DNA of 64,000 nucleotides, from the NCBI RefSeq assembly GCF_029581195.1, contig NZ_CP120737.1, forward strand, positions 2,418,001 to 2,482,000, in the 5' to 3' direction. This DNA comes from Solwaraspora sp. WMMD791 (GTDB taxonomy: Bacteria > Actinomycetota > Actinomycetes > Mycobacteriales > Micromonosporaceae). Shown one piece after another: positions 1-8,646 of the stretch; position 1 is the first letter of the stretch, and every line of letters begins with the position of its first letter. The notes beneath the pieces were generated by a model, which saw only the letters and a program-made list of their open reading frames with translations, was not told the origin of the DNA and did no database searches. The position numbers were made by a program, and so were the translations under genes.

Positions 1-158
1 GAGTGGCCCGGCTGCGAATGGCGGGGCGCACTCATCTGACCGAGGTCTACTTTTATGTGCTGGCCGTCGTCGAATTGCTGCATGCGCCGGTAAAGAAGCA
101 GCAACACCGGCAGATCGGTATCTTAACCATTTTCACGGAGCTCAACTTCCATCACTGA
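1..158 (+). CDS. C-terminal fragment of an unknown protein (cut by window edge)
   Basis: Reading frame 3 is open from the window edge to a TGA at 156-158 and would give about 51 residues ending ...TIFTELNFHH. I do not recognise the protein. The stretch has a plausible amphipathic/hydrophobic part (VYFYVLAVVELL) and ends 93 bases before the downstream GTG start, so it could be an upstream partner of the membrane protein that follows. It could also be a chance open frame. Confidence 0.35.
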   Translation, partial: VARLRMAGRTHLTEVYFYVLAVVELLHAPVKKQQHRQIGILTIFTELNFHH

Positions 159-251
159 CGCCAATACGACAGTTCCTTGACCACCGCGGTTCAATCAGCG
201 ATACTTCGTGACCGCATCATGTCCGGCACAGGAACGACACACGGAGCGCCC

Positions 252-1133
252 GTGACCACCCCTCATGACGAAACACAAGAACAGTCACCTGATGCAGAAA
301 GCCAGATAATTGACATAGGACTACAGGACAGATACCGCGAAATTGGGCGAGACTACGAGCTAGCCATTGACCGCTTACGGGCAGCAAAATCAGCGCAGCT
401 CACTTATTCTATTGTACTAATTTCCGCCTTCACGCTCGCCGCACTTCTTGCATACTCCGTTGCCATAGGGTTATGGCGCGATCAACCGGTCGTAACCCGG
501 TACGTCGGCCTGACAGCACTACTCATTCTGTGCGTATCGATAGGCCGACTCGCAATCAAGAATCGACGAAATATCGTCGAACTCGACTTCAACGCACGTA
601 ACCTCAACCACGATCGACAAAGCGCAGCGGCCCGGATACCGTCAGATTCGATAGAATCCCTGAGGATCTACCGCGAAGCATCGCAGGATATCGTGGCCCA
701 GTTCCGCACAAGAGCCACCCGCAATCTCAGGACACACAACACAGTTCAAGCGATTATTATTGTCGGCTCCATTACGGCGTCAACCACAACTGCAATCATG
801 GCAGGAGAGCACCCCCTTAGCTGGTTCTCAACCGGCCTCACCGCCTTCGTCAGCATCACTGCAGGACTTGCCGCTTACTTTAAATTCCGGGAACGTGGAT
901 ACAATCTTCAATCAACCGCAGATGACATCGAGAAACACTACAACGCAATTCAGTTCCGACTCCACGAATATGCAAAGGTTGAACATGAAGAACAGTCGGG
1001 GGAACCTGCAGAGGAGGCGGCAGAAGCAGCACGCCTTCGCCTCTTCGCTGAGAATGTCGAACGACTGAGGGAAGAGCAACGCAAGCGAGAACTGCAGCTT
1101 GAGCAATCACCCGGACAACGAGAGGAACGCTAG
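252..1133 (+). CDS. SLATT/DUF4231-like four-helix membrane protein
   Basis: About 293 residues. The GTG at 252 is preferred over an upstream TTG (177) because GGAG sits 5-6 bases before it. Four hydrophobic segments are visible, at roughly residues 50-72, 80-98, 165-185 and 190-208. A long helical, Glu/Arg-rich C-terminus (about 225-293) probably forms a coiled coil. The block AQFRTRATRNLRTH followed by two helices resembles the SLATT/DUF4231 fold, a predicted membrane effector of bacterial conflict systems. The gene is clearly less GC-biased than its neighbours (for example runs such as attattatt), which suggests recent acquisition. No nucleotide-signalling enzyme is visible beside it, but its upstream neighbour is cut off. 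The family call rests on pattern only. Confidence 0.6.
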   Translation: MTTPHDETQEQSPDAESQIIDIGLQDRYREIGRDYELAIDRLRAAKSAQLTYSIVLISAFTLAALLAYSVAIGLWRDQPVVTRYVGLTALLILCVSIGRLAIKNRRNIVELDFNARNLNHDRQSAAARIPSDSIESLRIYREASQDIVAQFRTRATRNLRTHNTVQAIIIVGSITASTTTAIMAGEHPLSWFSTGLTAFVSITAGLAAYFKFRERGYNLQSTADDIEKHYNAIQFRLHEYAKVEHEEQSGEPAEEAAEAARLRLFAENVERLREEQRKRELQLEQSPGQREER

Positions 1134-1215
1134 GGAAGCAAACGCAGGATCACTCAATCCTGCGACCAATCAGATCCTGGAAAGCCTTCGCTGCGAGCAA
1201 GGCGCTGCGCGCGGA

Positions 1216-1393
1216 TCAGAACCAAGTGCCGCGCGTTCGCGAGCACACAGCTGGGGTTACCGAAGGCAACCCTTGGCGGCCCGGCCATTCAAGGCCCGCC
1301 AAACCATGCGGGACCAACTCGGCAAATAGGTCGTACGCGAGGTCAAGATGCCCGGCCTCGGTGGCGAACTCGCCGTCGCCGGCGCCGCCGCGC
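1216..1393 (-). pseudogene. Possible remnant of a GH65-type glycoside phosphorylase/hydrolase
   Basis: Just downstream of the stop of the minus-strand regulator, another minus-strand frame reads EFATEAGHLDLAYDLFAE. This resembles the C-terminal region of GH65 enzymes (...EVGHLDLAYDYLAE...). It is followed by unrelated sequence and then a stop at 1216. Nothing else of such an enzyme is present, so if real it is a decayed fragment. The match is short and from memory. Confidence 0.2.
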
Positions 1394-2731
1394 CTACTCG
1401 GCGGCGCCAATGCGGGTGGCGAACTCTCTGATGCCCGGCAAGGTATTACGCGTGTCGGTGGTGAGCAGGTCGTGGGTGAGGCTCTTCGCCCAGGGCCGGT
1501 AGCGGACCTCCTGCGGGGTGTCGGCTTCCGCCGCGAGGAGCGCCTGGTATGCAGCTGCGGGTCGACCACGGCCGTGCAGGGCGAGGGCGGTGTCCTGCCA
1601 GTAGCGGGCGCGCCGCTCCAGCGAGGTGATGTGGGCGGGGTTGACGTGCCTGGCGTACTCGACGGCGGTGCCGTAGTCGCCGAGCACCCGCGCGACGCTG
1701 ATCTTATAGACCGCAAGGTCGAGCGAGGTTATCGGGCTACCTTTGGCGGCCCCTGCTCGACCAAGGGCGTCGTCCGCTTCGGCCAGCAGATGCCACGCGG
1801 TGTCACGGTGTTCCCGCATGGCGGCGGTGTAGGCGGCAACGGCAAGGAGCTGCCCGTACATGGCGGCGTGGCGGCCGTCGGTCAGACCGGTGTCGGTGTC
1901 GAGTTGTTGAGCGGCGTTCAGGACGAGGCGTTGGGCGCCGTCGCGGTGGCGGCTGCGGCGGAGCACCGTCGCGGCGAGTCGCGTTGCTTCCGCGATGACC
2001 AGCGGATCGCCGCTGGCGCGCGCCGCCTGCACCGCTCGATCTGACGTGGACCCGGCCATGCCGTCATCGTGCAATTTGATCAGCAGTTGCGTGGCGACGC
2101 TGTACGCCTGGGCTACCCAGCTCGATGCCCGCGCGGCCTGGCCGGCTGGGGCCTGGTCGCGTACCGCAGTGGCTTGGGTGAGTAGGCGCGGCAACCGTCG
2201 GGCGAGTTGGCTGTAGCGGCAGGCCCGGAAATCCGCTGCGGCGGCGGCAAGCTGGGCACGGAGCTGGTGCTCGGGGATCGCGGGAGCGGTGACCCGCCCG
2301 AAGATCACGTCTTCGACGGTGGCGGTAATGGCGTGGGCCGACGTCGGCAGCAGGGCGGCGCCCGTGCTCAGGCCGAGCGTGCCGGCGATCAAGTCACGTC
2401 GACGCATCGAATCACCACCACCGTCGTCGGGGTCCTCGACCACATTAGCTGCGCTGCTCCGTGTTGGCGCGGATGACGCGGCCAGGCCGAACAGACGCGG
2501 CGGAATTCCGTACACCTTTGCCAGCCGGCGCAGCTCAGTGATGCTCCACTCTCGCCTTCGGCCGTTCTCCCAACGTGACATGGTGGCTGCGGAGCAGCCT
2601 GCGCGTCGCCCGGCTTCCTCAAGAGTGAGCCCGGCCGCTGTCCGCGCGATGCGCAGCAGCTTGCCCACGTCGCCAGCAGCGATGGCAGCGTCGGCTGCTG
2701 GCATCGCTGTCCAGGTCGGCTCGGTCGGCAC
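1394..2731 (-). CDS. XRE-family HTH regulator with helical repeat C-terminus
   Basis: About 445 residues. The GTG start at 2731 is chosen because GAGGAGG lies 5 bases upstream; an in-frame ATG at 2803 lacks this. Residues ~20-80 hold a helix-turn-helix (LRIARTAAGLTLEEAGRRAGCSAATMSRWENG). A linker follows, then a long Ala/Arg-rich all-helical region of the TPR-like type common in actinobacterial XRE regulators. The motif MRRRDLIAGTLGLSTGAAL in the middle looks like a twin-arginine-type start but is internal and probably not a signal. It is divergent from the acyltransferase/ACAD operon at 2911 and is the likely regulator of that operon; that link is inference. Confidence 0.8.
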   Translation of the reverse strand: MPTEPTWTAMPAADAAIAAGDVGKLLRIARTAAGLTLEEAGRRAGCSAATMSRWENGRRREWSITELRRLAKVYGIPPRLFGLAASSAPTRSSAANVVEDPDDGGGDSMRRRDLIAGTLGLSTGAALLPTSAHAITATVEDVIFGRVTAPAIPEHQLRAQLAAAAADFRACRYSQLARRLPRLLTQATAVRDQAPAGQAARASSWVAQAYSVATQLLIKLHDDGMAGSTSDRAVQAARASGDPLVIAEATRLAATVLRRSRHRDGAQRLVLNAAQQLDTDTGLTDGRHAAMYGQLLAVAAYTAAMREHRDTAWHLLAEADDALGRAGAAKGSPITSLDLAVYKISVARVLGDYGTAVEYARHVNPAHITSLERRARYWQDTALALHGRGRPAAAYQALLAAEADTPQEVRYRPWAKSLTHDLLTTDTRNTLPGIREFATRIGAAE

Positions 2732-2910
2732 AGCTGCCTCCTCGCACCGATGAAGTTGTTCGAGCGTGACCGATGCTTCGCGGATCACGCAAGACGGTTG
2801 CAACTAATGCGTCACGGTCTCGGACTACACGCTTCCTCCCGATGCACTGGGACACACGACCCGTCCTGTTCGGGCGATGGTCAAACCCGCTACCTGCAGG
2901 AGTGAAGCTG

Positions 2911-3696
2911 ATGCATGCAATTTCCACAATCGGAGCAACCGCCACCGCGACAGACCTGATTCGAGCTGGGCTGTTGGAGATCGGCGACGGCTGCCAGATC
3001 CACCCGACCGCCGCGTTCCTGCCGGCTGACCTGCTCGGCACGCTGCGCCCCATCGTTCTCGGTGCCAGAGTCATAGTCGGCGCGTTCGCCATGGTCCACG
3101 GTGGTACACGCGTCGGTGCCGACGCACGCCTCGGCCATCGAGTGATCGTCGGCGAGCCGGAGCACGGCTACGCGATGCGGCAGGTCTATCAGGGATCCGG
3201 CGGCACTACCGAGATCAGCTCCGGGGTGGTCCTGCGGGCCGGTGCGATCCTCTACGCGGGTGTCCGGGTCGGAGAGGGCAGCACCATCGGCCACCACACA
3301 CTGCTTCGCACCAACGTTGTCGTCGGCTCAGGCAGCCAGCTGGCGGCCAACCTGACCGTGGAGCGCGGTGCCCGGATCGGCGACGGTGTCCGCTGCTCGC
3401 CGGGCTCGCATCTGACGGCCGACACGGTCGTTGCCGACCGCGTGTTCATCGGCGCGGGCGTGCGCACGATCAACGACAAGCGGCTGACCTGGCGCGACCC
3501 GGACAACGAGCAGCCGCTCGACCCGCCGGTGTTCGAGTACGGGTGCAAGGTCGGTTCCGGGGTGTGCGTAATGGCTGGAATCACCATCGGCGCTCACGCG
3601 CTCATCGGCAGCGGCTCGGTGGTCACCCGCGACGTACCGGCCAACACCATCGCGTACGGCGTCCCTGCCCGATCGCGCTGCCAGGTGACATCGTGA
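2911..3696 (+). CDS. Left-handed beta-helix (hexapeptide) acyltransferase
   Basis: About 261 residues, start ATG 2911 with AGGAG 8 bases upstream. The protein is built of imperfect hexapeptide repeats ([LIV]GxxxxX) such as VIVGAF, RVGADA, RLGHRV, RVGEGS and RIGDGV. It ends with the typical IGSGSVVTRDVPANTIAYGVPAR closure of sugar or amino-sugar O/N-acyltransferases. Such trimers transfer acetyl or other acyl groups from CoA to sugars or amino acids. The stop overlaps the start of the next gene (GTGA), so the two are translationally coupled. The coupling to an acyl-CoA-dehydrogenase-like partner suggests processing and transfer of one acyl group. The substrate cannot be read from the sequence. 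Confidence 0.85.
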   Translation: MHAISTIGATATATDLIRAGLLEIGDGCQIHPTAAFLPADLLGTLRPIVLGARVIVGAFAMVHGGTRVGADARLGHRVIVGEPEHGYAMRQVYQGSGGTTEISSGVVLRAGAILYAGVRVGEGSTIGHHTLLRTNVVVGSGSQLAANLTVERGARIGDGVRCSPGSHLTADTVVADRVFIGAGVRTINDKRLTWRDPDNEQPLDPPVFEYGCKVGSGVCVMAGITIGAHALIGSGSVVTRDVPANTIAYGVPARSRCQVTS

Positions 3697-4856
3697 CTGC
3701 GGCTCTGGCCTGGCTGGAGCCACTGCGCTGCAGCATTCCGGAGATCGATGGGAAGGCGTGGGACGACCTCGAAGTCATCTCCGACGTACTCGCTCGGCGG
3801 GTGTCCACCGCACCGCCCTCCGGCGACCCGGCCCGCGCACAGTGGCTGCTGGACCTCCGTCGCGACCTGGCCTGCGACGATCGCCAGGATCCCCCTGCTC
3901 CCGGCGGGCTGGTGCGGCAGGCACTCGCGCAGTTCTGCGCCGGCACCTACGACCTGGATCTGCGCGATGTGACCGGCGCCGGCCATGGGGCGATGATCCT
4001 TGCTGACGCCGCCGCTACGGTCCGGGACACCTGGCGGACCCGGCTCAGCCGAGGCGATCTGGTGGGAATCGCCGCGACCGAACGGCACGGCGGCTCTCGC
4101 ATCCAGGAGATCACCACCCAGGCGAGGTCGGACAGCGACGGTCGCTGGCACATCAGCGGAGAGAAGTGCTGGGTGTCCCGGATCGTCGAGTCGGCCGGTT
4201 TCGTGGTCTTCTTCCGGGACCCGGACGACCGGATCACCGCTGCGGTCATCGACGCCGCAGCGCACGGTCTGGCGCGTGAGACGCTGAAGCCGTCCGGTCT
4301 GGGTGGCTGGTCGTGGGGAGTGCTGCGGCTGCACGACGTGTCGATCGATCCTGCGACTGATCTGCTCGGGCCGGCCGGAGGCGGGATGGGGGTGTTTCGC
4401 AGGCACTTCGCCCGGTTCCGGCCGCTGGTCACCGCGACCGCGCTGGGGACCGCAGCCGGTGTCCACACCTTCGTCGCTGAAGCGCTCGCCGCTCGGCGGA
4501 AGGTAGGTGTGCTGCCACGGGTCCGCGACAACGCGCTGATTACCCTCGGGCGCACCCACGCCCAGATTGTCGCCGCGCTGCTCGCCGCCATCACCACCAT
4601 CAGGCTCGCTGCGTCTGACCACCCGCACGCGGACCTCTTCGCACGCGTCGGCAAGGCCGCCGGAGTCGACACCGCGCACCGGGCGGTCACCGATCTGGCT
4701 CCGCTGCTCGGGGCGTACGGATTCCAACAGTCCAGCCCTGTCGCGAAAGCGCGAGCCGACCTCACCGGCATGCTCTACGCCGACGGCGTACATGACAGCC
4801 TCTACCGATCGGGCGGCACCACGTTGCTCCGCGCGCCCTACGGTCTCCCCACCTGA
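3693..4856 (+). CDS. Acyl-CoA dehydrogenase-like flavoprotein
   Basis: About 387 residues; GTG 3693 overlaps the TGA of the acyltransferase. The ACAD middle domain is recognisable (GIAATERHGGSR...WHISGEKCWVSRI), as is the C-terminal helical domain ending RSGGTTLLRAPYGLP. The usual catalytic glutamate of true dehydrogenases cannot be placed with confidence, so an oxygenase or a non-catalytic acyl-binding role is possible. The 3' end overlaps the convergent Nudix gene by 19 bases. Probably works with the coupled acyltransferase on the same acyl thioester (inference). Confidence 0.75.
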   Translation: MTAALAWLEPLRCSIPEIDGKAWDDLEVISDVLARRVSTAPPSGDPARAQWLLDLRRDLACDDRQDPPAPGGLVRQALAQFCAGTYDLDLRDVTGAGHGAMILADAAATVRDTWRTRLSRGDLVGIAATERHGGSRIQEITTQARSDSDGRWHISGEKCWVSRIVESAGFVVFFRDPDDRITAAVIDAAAHGLARETLKPSGLGGWSWGVLRLHDVSIDPATDLLGPAGGGMGVFRRHFARFRPLVTATALGTAAGVHTFVAEALAARRKVGVLPRVRDNALITLGRTHAQIVAALLAAITTIRLAASDHPHADLFARVGKAAGVDTAHRAVTDLAPLLGAYGFQQSSPVAKARADLTGMLYADGVHDSLYRSGGTTLLRAPYGLPT

Positions 4857-5329
4857 TTGCCGCCCTCAAGGTAGGCAGTCCCGCTGTCCGTCACCGATTC
4901 CAGCGCGGCGGCGGCCCGCCGGGCCAGCAGCGGCGAAAGCCGCTGCTGCGCCTGCGGCAAGGTCGACCACGCCCAGCTACGCAACTCCTGCGGCGGGAGG
5001 CGGATCTCGTCGGTCTGCGACGTCTCCAGGATTCCACCGTCGTACACGAACATCACTCCTTCGGTACGGCCGGCGCGTGGCGGCACCCAGTCGACCACCA
5101 GCAGCCGGCCGGGAGTAACCGCCAGGCCGAGTTCTTCGGCCAGCTCACGGACCGCCGCGTCGTACGGCGACTCGTCGGCGTCCACCGCCCCGCCGGGCAG
5201 CTCCCAGTAGTCCTTGTACGTCGGCTCGACGAGCAGGATCCGTCCGTCATGGTCGCGCAGCAGCACGGCCGAGCCCATCCGTTTGCGCGGCAACGTCGCG
5301 GTGTAATCGTCAGGCGGGGAGCTCACCAC
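4838..5329 (-). CDS. Nudix hydrolase
   Basis: About 163 residues. The complete Nudix box is present: G-x5-E-x7-REL-AEE-LGL (GAVDADESPYDAAVRELAEELGL in the ORF, residues ~47-69), which binds Mg and hydrolyses nucleoside diphosphate-X compounds. WELPGGAVDADE precedes the box as in many house-cleaning Nudix proteins. The listed GTG start (5329) has no convincing ribosome-binding site; an internal ATG at residue 18 would still keep the domain. Substrate unknown. The gene is convergent with the ACAD gene. Confidence 0.85.
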   Translation of the reverse strand: MVSSPPDDYTATLPRKRMGSAVLLRDHDGRILLVEPTYKDYWELPGGAVDADESPYDAAVRELAEELGLAVTPGRLLVVDWVPPRAGRTEGVMFVYDGGILETSQTDEIRLPPQELRSWAWSTLPQAQQRLSPLLARRAAAALESVTDSGTAYLEGGNQVGRP

Positions 5330-5491
5330 CGGAGGTTAACCGCCTGAATGTCCAGCTGACGGCACCTTCCGCCGGTCAGGGCCCGTGGCGGCGGGCCGTC
5401 TGGACCGATCAGGAATCGAGAAGCACCAGCCGCCGCAGCACGGCTAGCGTGACCCTCGGTCACACCCGACAACGGCAAGGAGAGCGACACG

Positions 5492-5935
5492 ATGGGCAAG
5501 GCAGGCACAGACGGATTCTCCGAGAGCGAGCGCGCCGCCATGAAGGAACGCGCCGCAGAGCTCAAGAAGGAGACGACCCGCAGTCGTGGTAGCAAGGCAG
5601 CCGCCGAGGAGCTCGACGTGCTGTCGAAGATCGCCCAGATGGAACCGTCGGACCGCGCACTGGCCGAAAGCACTCACGCCATCGTCACCACCAACGCCCC
5701 CGACCTGTCCCCGAAGCTCTGGTACGGCCAGCCGGCGTACGCGAGGAAGGGCAAGGTCGTGTGCTTCTTCCGCAGCGGACACGCGGACAAGGAGCCCTAC
5801 TCCACCTTTGGCTTCACCGCTGCAGCCAACCTCGCCGACGACAGCGGCCTGTGGCCGACGTCCTTCGCCGTTACCCAGCTCAGCGAGCAGGCCGCAGAGA
5901 ACATCGCCGCCCTTGTCAAGAAGGCCGTGAGCTGA
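5492..5935 (+). CDS. DUF1801 (YdhG-like) protein
   Basis: About 147 residues, ATG start with AAGGAGAG 8 bases upstream. After a charged N-terminal helix the protein has the DUF1801 core: APDLSPKLWYGQPAYARKGKVVCFFRSG (approx. 70-98) and a C-terminal helix. The fold includes the B. subtilis Fra/YdhG-type iron chaperone-like proteins, but the biochemical role in actinomycetes is not established. Monocistronic. Confidence 0.75.
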   Translation: MGKAGTDGFSESERAAMKERAAELKKETTRSRGSKAAAEELDVLSKIAQMEPSDRALAESTHAIVTTNAPDLSPKLWYGQPAYARKGKVVCFFRSGHADKEPYSTFGFTAAANLADDSGLWPTSFAVTQLSEQAAENIAALVKKAVS

Positions 5936-6122
5936 CCTGCTGGTACGCCTTCGGCCGAAAGCTGAGCGCCGATAGCGGGTGGGCTGCGCTACGATCGCTG
6001 CGCCGTGCATGGCTGCTGCCTGAGGAGGTGAGTCCGATCAACGCTGTGACAGGTCGGGACTCCCTCCCCCGCATGGTCTAGGGAGCGCCCGCACAAGGGA
6101 CTCTCGAAAGGCGCGTACGCGC

Positions 6123-6827
6123 ATGCACACCATCCAGGAAGAACACTTCGCCGTCGACGGCGTACCCGCTGTGCTTTGGACCTCAACCGGCAGCGGCGCC
6201 GACCGTCCGCCGCTGATCGTCATCGGCCACGGCGGCGGCCAGCACAAGACCGCTCCCGGCGTCCTGCACCGTGCCCGCCGATTCGTGTCCAGCGGCTTCG
6301 CGGCCGTCTGCGTCGATGTGCCGAACCACGGCGAGCGGCCGACCGACGAGCGCTACCAGCGCATCGCCACCGAGATCCAGGCCGCTGCCAGCTCCGGTGG
6401 CGACCTGGCCGGGCTGCTCGCCGACTTCCACGCCCTGGTCGCCGAGCAGACCGTTCCGGAATGGCGGGCCGTCCTCGACCATCTCGACGCCGGCCCGGTC
6501 GGCTACTGGGGAGTCTCGCTGGGCTGCGGCCTCGGCGTGCCGTTCGTCGCCGCCGAACCGCGCGTCCGCGCGGCGGTCCTCGGCCTCGGCGGAGCCGCCG
6601 CCGCTGCCACGCTGGACGCTGCGGCTCGGATCAGTGTGCCGGTCGAGTTTCTGGTCCAGTGGGACGATGAACGGGTGCCCCGGGAGCAGAGCCTGGCCCT
6701 GTTCGACGCGTTCGGTTCGACCGAGAAGACGTTGCACGCCAACCCGGGCCGGCACGCCGACCGACTCCCGGACCACGAACTGGACAGCGCGGTCCGGTTC
6801 TTCACCCGTCACCTCATGGCGCACTGA
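6123..6827 (+). CDS. Alpha/beta hydrolase (dienelactone hydrolase-like)
   Basis: About 234 residues. Oxyanion-hole region VIGHGGGQHK at ~33-42, nucleophile elbow GVSLG (~130), acid in QWDDERVP (~178) and histidine in NPGRHADRLP (~208) give a complete Ser-Asp-His arrangement. No signal peptide, so it acts in the cytoplasm. Esterase or peptidase-type activity is likely; substrate unknown. The leader (5936-6122) has a short stem CTCCCT/AGGGAG (around 6060-6085) and no other gene. Confidence 0.8.
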   Translation: MHTIQEEHFAVDGVPAVLWTSTGSGADRPPLIVIGHGGGQHKTAPGVLHRARRFVSSGFAAVCVDVPNHGERPTDERYQRIATEIQAAASSGGDLAGLLADFHALVAEQTVPEWRAVLDHLDAGPVGYWGVSLGCGLGVPFVAAEPRVRAAVLGLGGAAAAATLDAAARISVPVEFLVQWDDERVPREQSLALFDAFGSTEKTLHANPGRHADRLPDHELDSAVRFFTRHLMAH

Positions 6828-6874
6828 CACTGCAGGGCTGATCGACGCCCGCTGCCTACCGTCACCCGCTCGGG

Positions 6875-6943
6875 CAAGATCAATGTGAGCGTCATAGTCC
6901 CTAACCTCGCAACTTAAGGGCTATGACGCTCACATTGATCTTG
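6875..6943. terminator. Long intergenic palindrome, 27-28 bp arms
   Basis: Arms 6875-6902 (starting CAAGATCAATGTGAGCG) and 6917-6943 are inverted copies with a single bulge and a 14-base loop. It lies just after the hydrolase stop. It is far longer than an ordinary rho-independent stem and is one of three such elements within 3 kb. Confidence 0.75.
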
Positions 6944-7037
6944 ATCCTCGGCTCGATATCCGGCTGTCTCACCCGGCAACCGCTGCGCCCACTCGCGGAC
7001 GGCCTTCGACACCACCGCCCCGCCGTACCCTCACCGG

Positions 7038-7382
7038 ATGAGCACCAGCGACGAGCCGCGCCCGCCCGCGACCACCGAAGGCTGGGTTCGTGCGACGAAT
7101 GTCCGCACCCTGGTCGAGTCGCTCGCCGACCTGGTCGGCTACGAGGCCGACAACTGGGACTGGGACGCCGTCGAATCCGGGCTCGATGGCACCGACGCCG
7201 ACGACCCGCAGGGCTGGTACGAGTATCCCTTCATCGGCACCAGCACACTTAACCTGGAACTGGCCAACGACTCCGGTGCCACCATCACCTCGGTCCGGAT
7301 CCGCCACCGGGCGGACGAAGTCCTGACCGCTCGCGTCGAGACCGTCGTGTCGATGCTGGCCCGCTATCAGGTCACTCCGTGA
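7038..7382 (+). CDS. Hypothetical protein, 114 aa
   Basis: Acidic, Trp-rich small protein (GYEADNWDWDAVESG, DPQGWYEYPF) that then predicts beta strands (LNLELANDSGATITSVRIRH) and a C-terminal helix. I do not recognise a family. It ends two bases before the 3' end of the convergent RNase P RNA gene. Confidence 0.65.
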   Translation: MSTSDEPRPPATTEGWVRATNVRTLVESLADLVGYEADNWDWDAVESGLDGTDADDPQGWYEYPFIGTSTLNLELANDSGATITSVRIRHRADEVLTARVETVVSMLARYQVTP

Positions 7383-7384
7383 TG

Positions 7385-7812
<428 letters not shown>

Positions 7813-7881
7813 GAGGATCAATCGTACGCAGCCCACGATCACCGCCGAGCGACAGGCTGGCCGAGCCCTTCGGTCAGCGGT

Positions 7882-7928
7882 GATCTAGAAGGATTGTGGT
7901 CGATATACCGACCAGATCCTTCTAGATC
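7882..7928. terminator. Intergenic palindrome between rnpB and a phosphatase gene
   Basis: Perfect 13-bp arms GATCTAGAAGGAT (7882-7894) and ATCCTTCTAGATC (7916-7928). An inner stem TGGTCG/CGACCA (7897-7902/7909-7914) makes the whole element almost one continuous hairpin. It lies downstream of the minus-strand phosphatase gene and upstream of rnpB, so it can terminate the former. Confidence 0.75.
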
Positions 7929-7981
7929 CACGACGCGACACTCACCCACGGCCGGACGCTCACCCACAGCCCAGGCTCTGC

Positions 7982-8596
7982 TCAGCTCAGCAGCTCCACC
8001 GGTGGCTGGCCGCGCTCGTCCAGCGGCAGGTGGCCGATGTCGTTGAAGCTCACCAGAGTCGGTGCAGCATCGGCACGCCACTGCACGATGGTCAACCCGC
8101 AGTTGAACTGGTTCAGCCCGAGCCACCGCCAGTACGGCGCGTCCAGCGCATGCCGGACGAACCAGCCGATCACGAAGTTGTGCGTCACCACCAACTCGTA
8201 CCGGTCGACGTCACCGACCCGCCCCAAGCGGTTCACCGCTGCCTGGACCCGTACCGCGCCCGGGTCGCGCTCCAGTTCGGGGACCGCGTCGAGGAAATCG
8301 GCGTACCGCTGTGGCACCGCCTGGCCGGCCCGCCCAGGTGTCGGCACGGGCGTCACGTCGGCGGCGAACCGACACTCGTGCACCGGGACTCCCGGCAGGA
8401 AGTCGGAGAGCTCCTCGGCGGTCTGCGCGGCCCGCGCGGCCGGGCCGTGGTGGACGGCATCGAACGGCACCGCACGCAACCGGGCACCGAGTCGGCGCGC
8501 CTGCCGCCGACCCAGCTCCGACAGGCCCGGGTCCGGCCCGGTCTCATCGCTGTTCTGCTCGCCGTGCCGAACCAGGTACACCAGCGTTCGCGCCAT
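7982..8596 (-). CDS. Histidine phosphatase superfamily protein
   Basis: About 204 residues, ATG at 8596. LVRHGEQ near the N-terminus is the RHG motif with the catalytic histidine; LSELGRRQARRLG follows; VVTHNFVIGWFVRH (~150) supplies the second conserved histidine. Such proteins hydrolyse small phosphoesters or act as phosphoglycerate-mutase-like phosphatases. The upstream part of the long open frame (to 9001) is antisense to the permease gene and not coding. Confidence 0.85.
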   Translation of the reverse strand: MARTLVYLVRHGEQNSDETGPDPGLSELGRRQARRLGARLRAVPFDAVHHGPAARAAQTAEELSDFLPGVPVHECRFAADVTPVPTPGRAGQAVPQRYADFLDAVPELERDPGAVRVQAAVNRLGRVGDVDRYELVVTHNFVIGWFVRHALDAPYWRWLGLNQFNCGLTIVQWRADAAPTLVSFNDIGHLPLDERGQPPVELLS

Positions 8597-8646
8597 CCGA
8601 CCATGATCGTGGGTGGCCGGTCGTCGTCGGAGGACGGGCCAGCGGC

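Noticed and set aside
1226-2044. Long + strand open frame opposite the XRE regulator
   Set aside because: Antisense shadow of the minus-strand gene: Gly/Arg/Val-rich composition, no domain, no ribosome-binding site.
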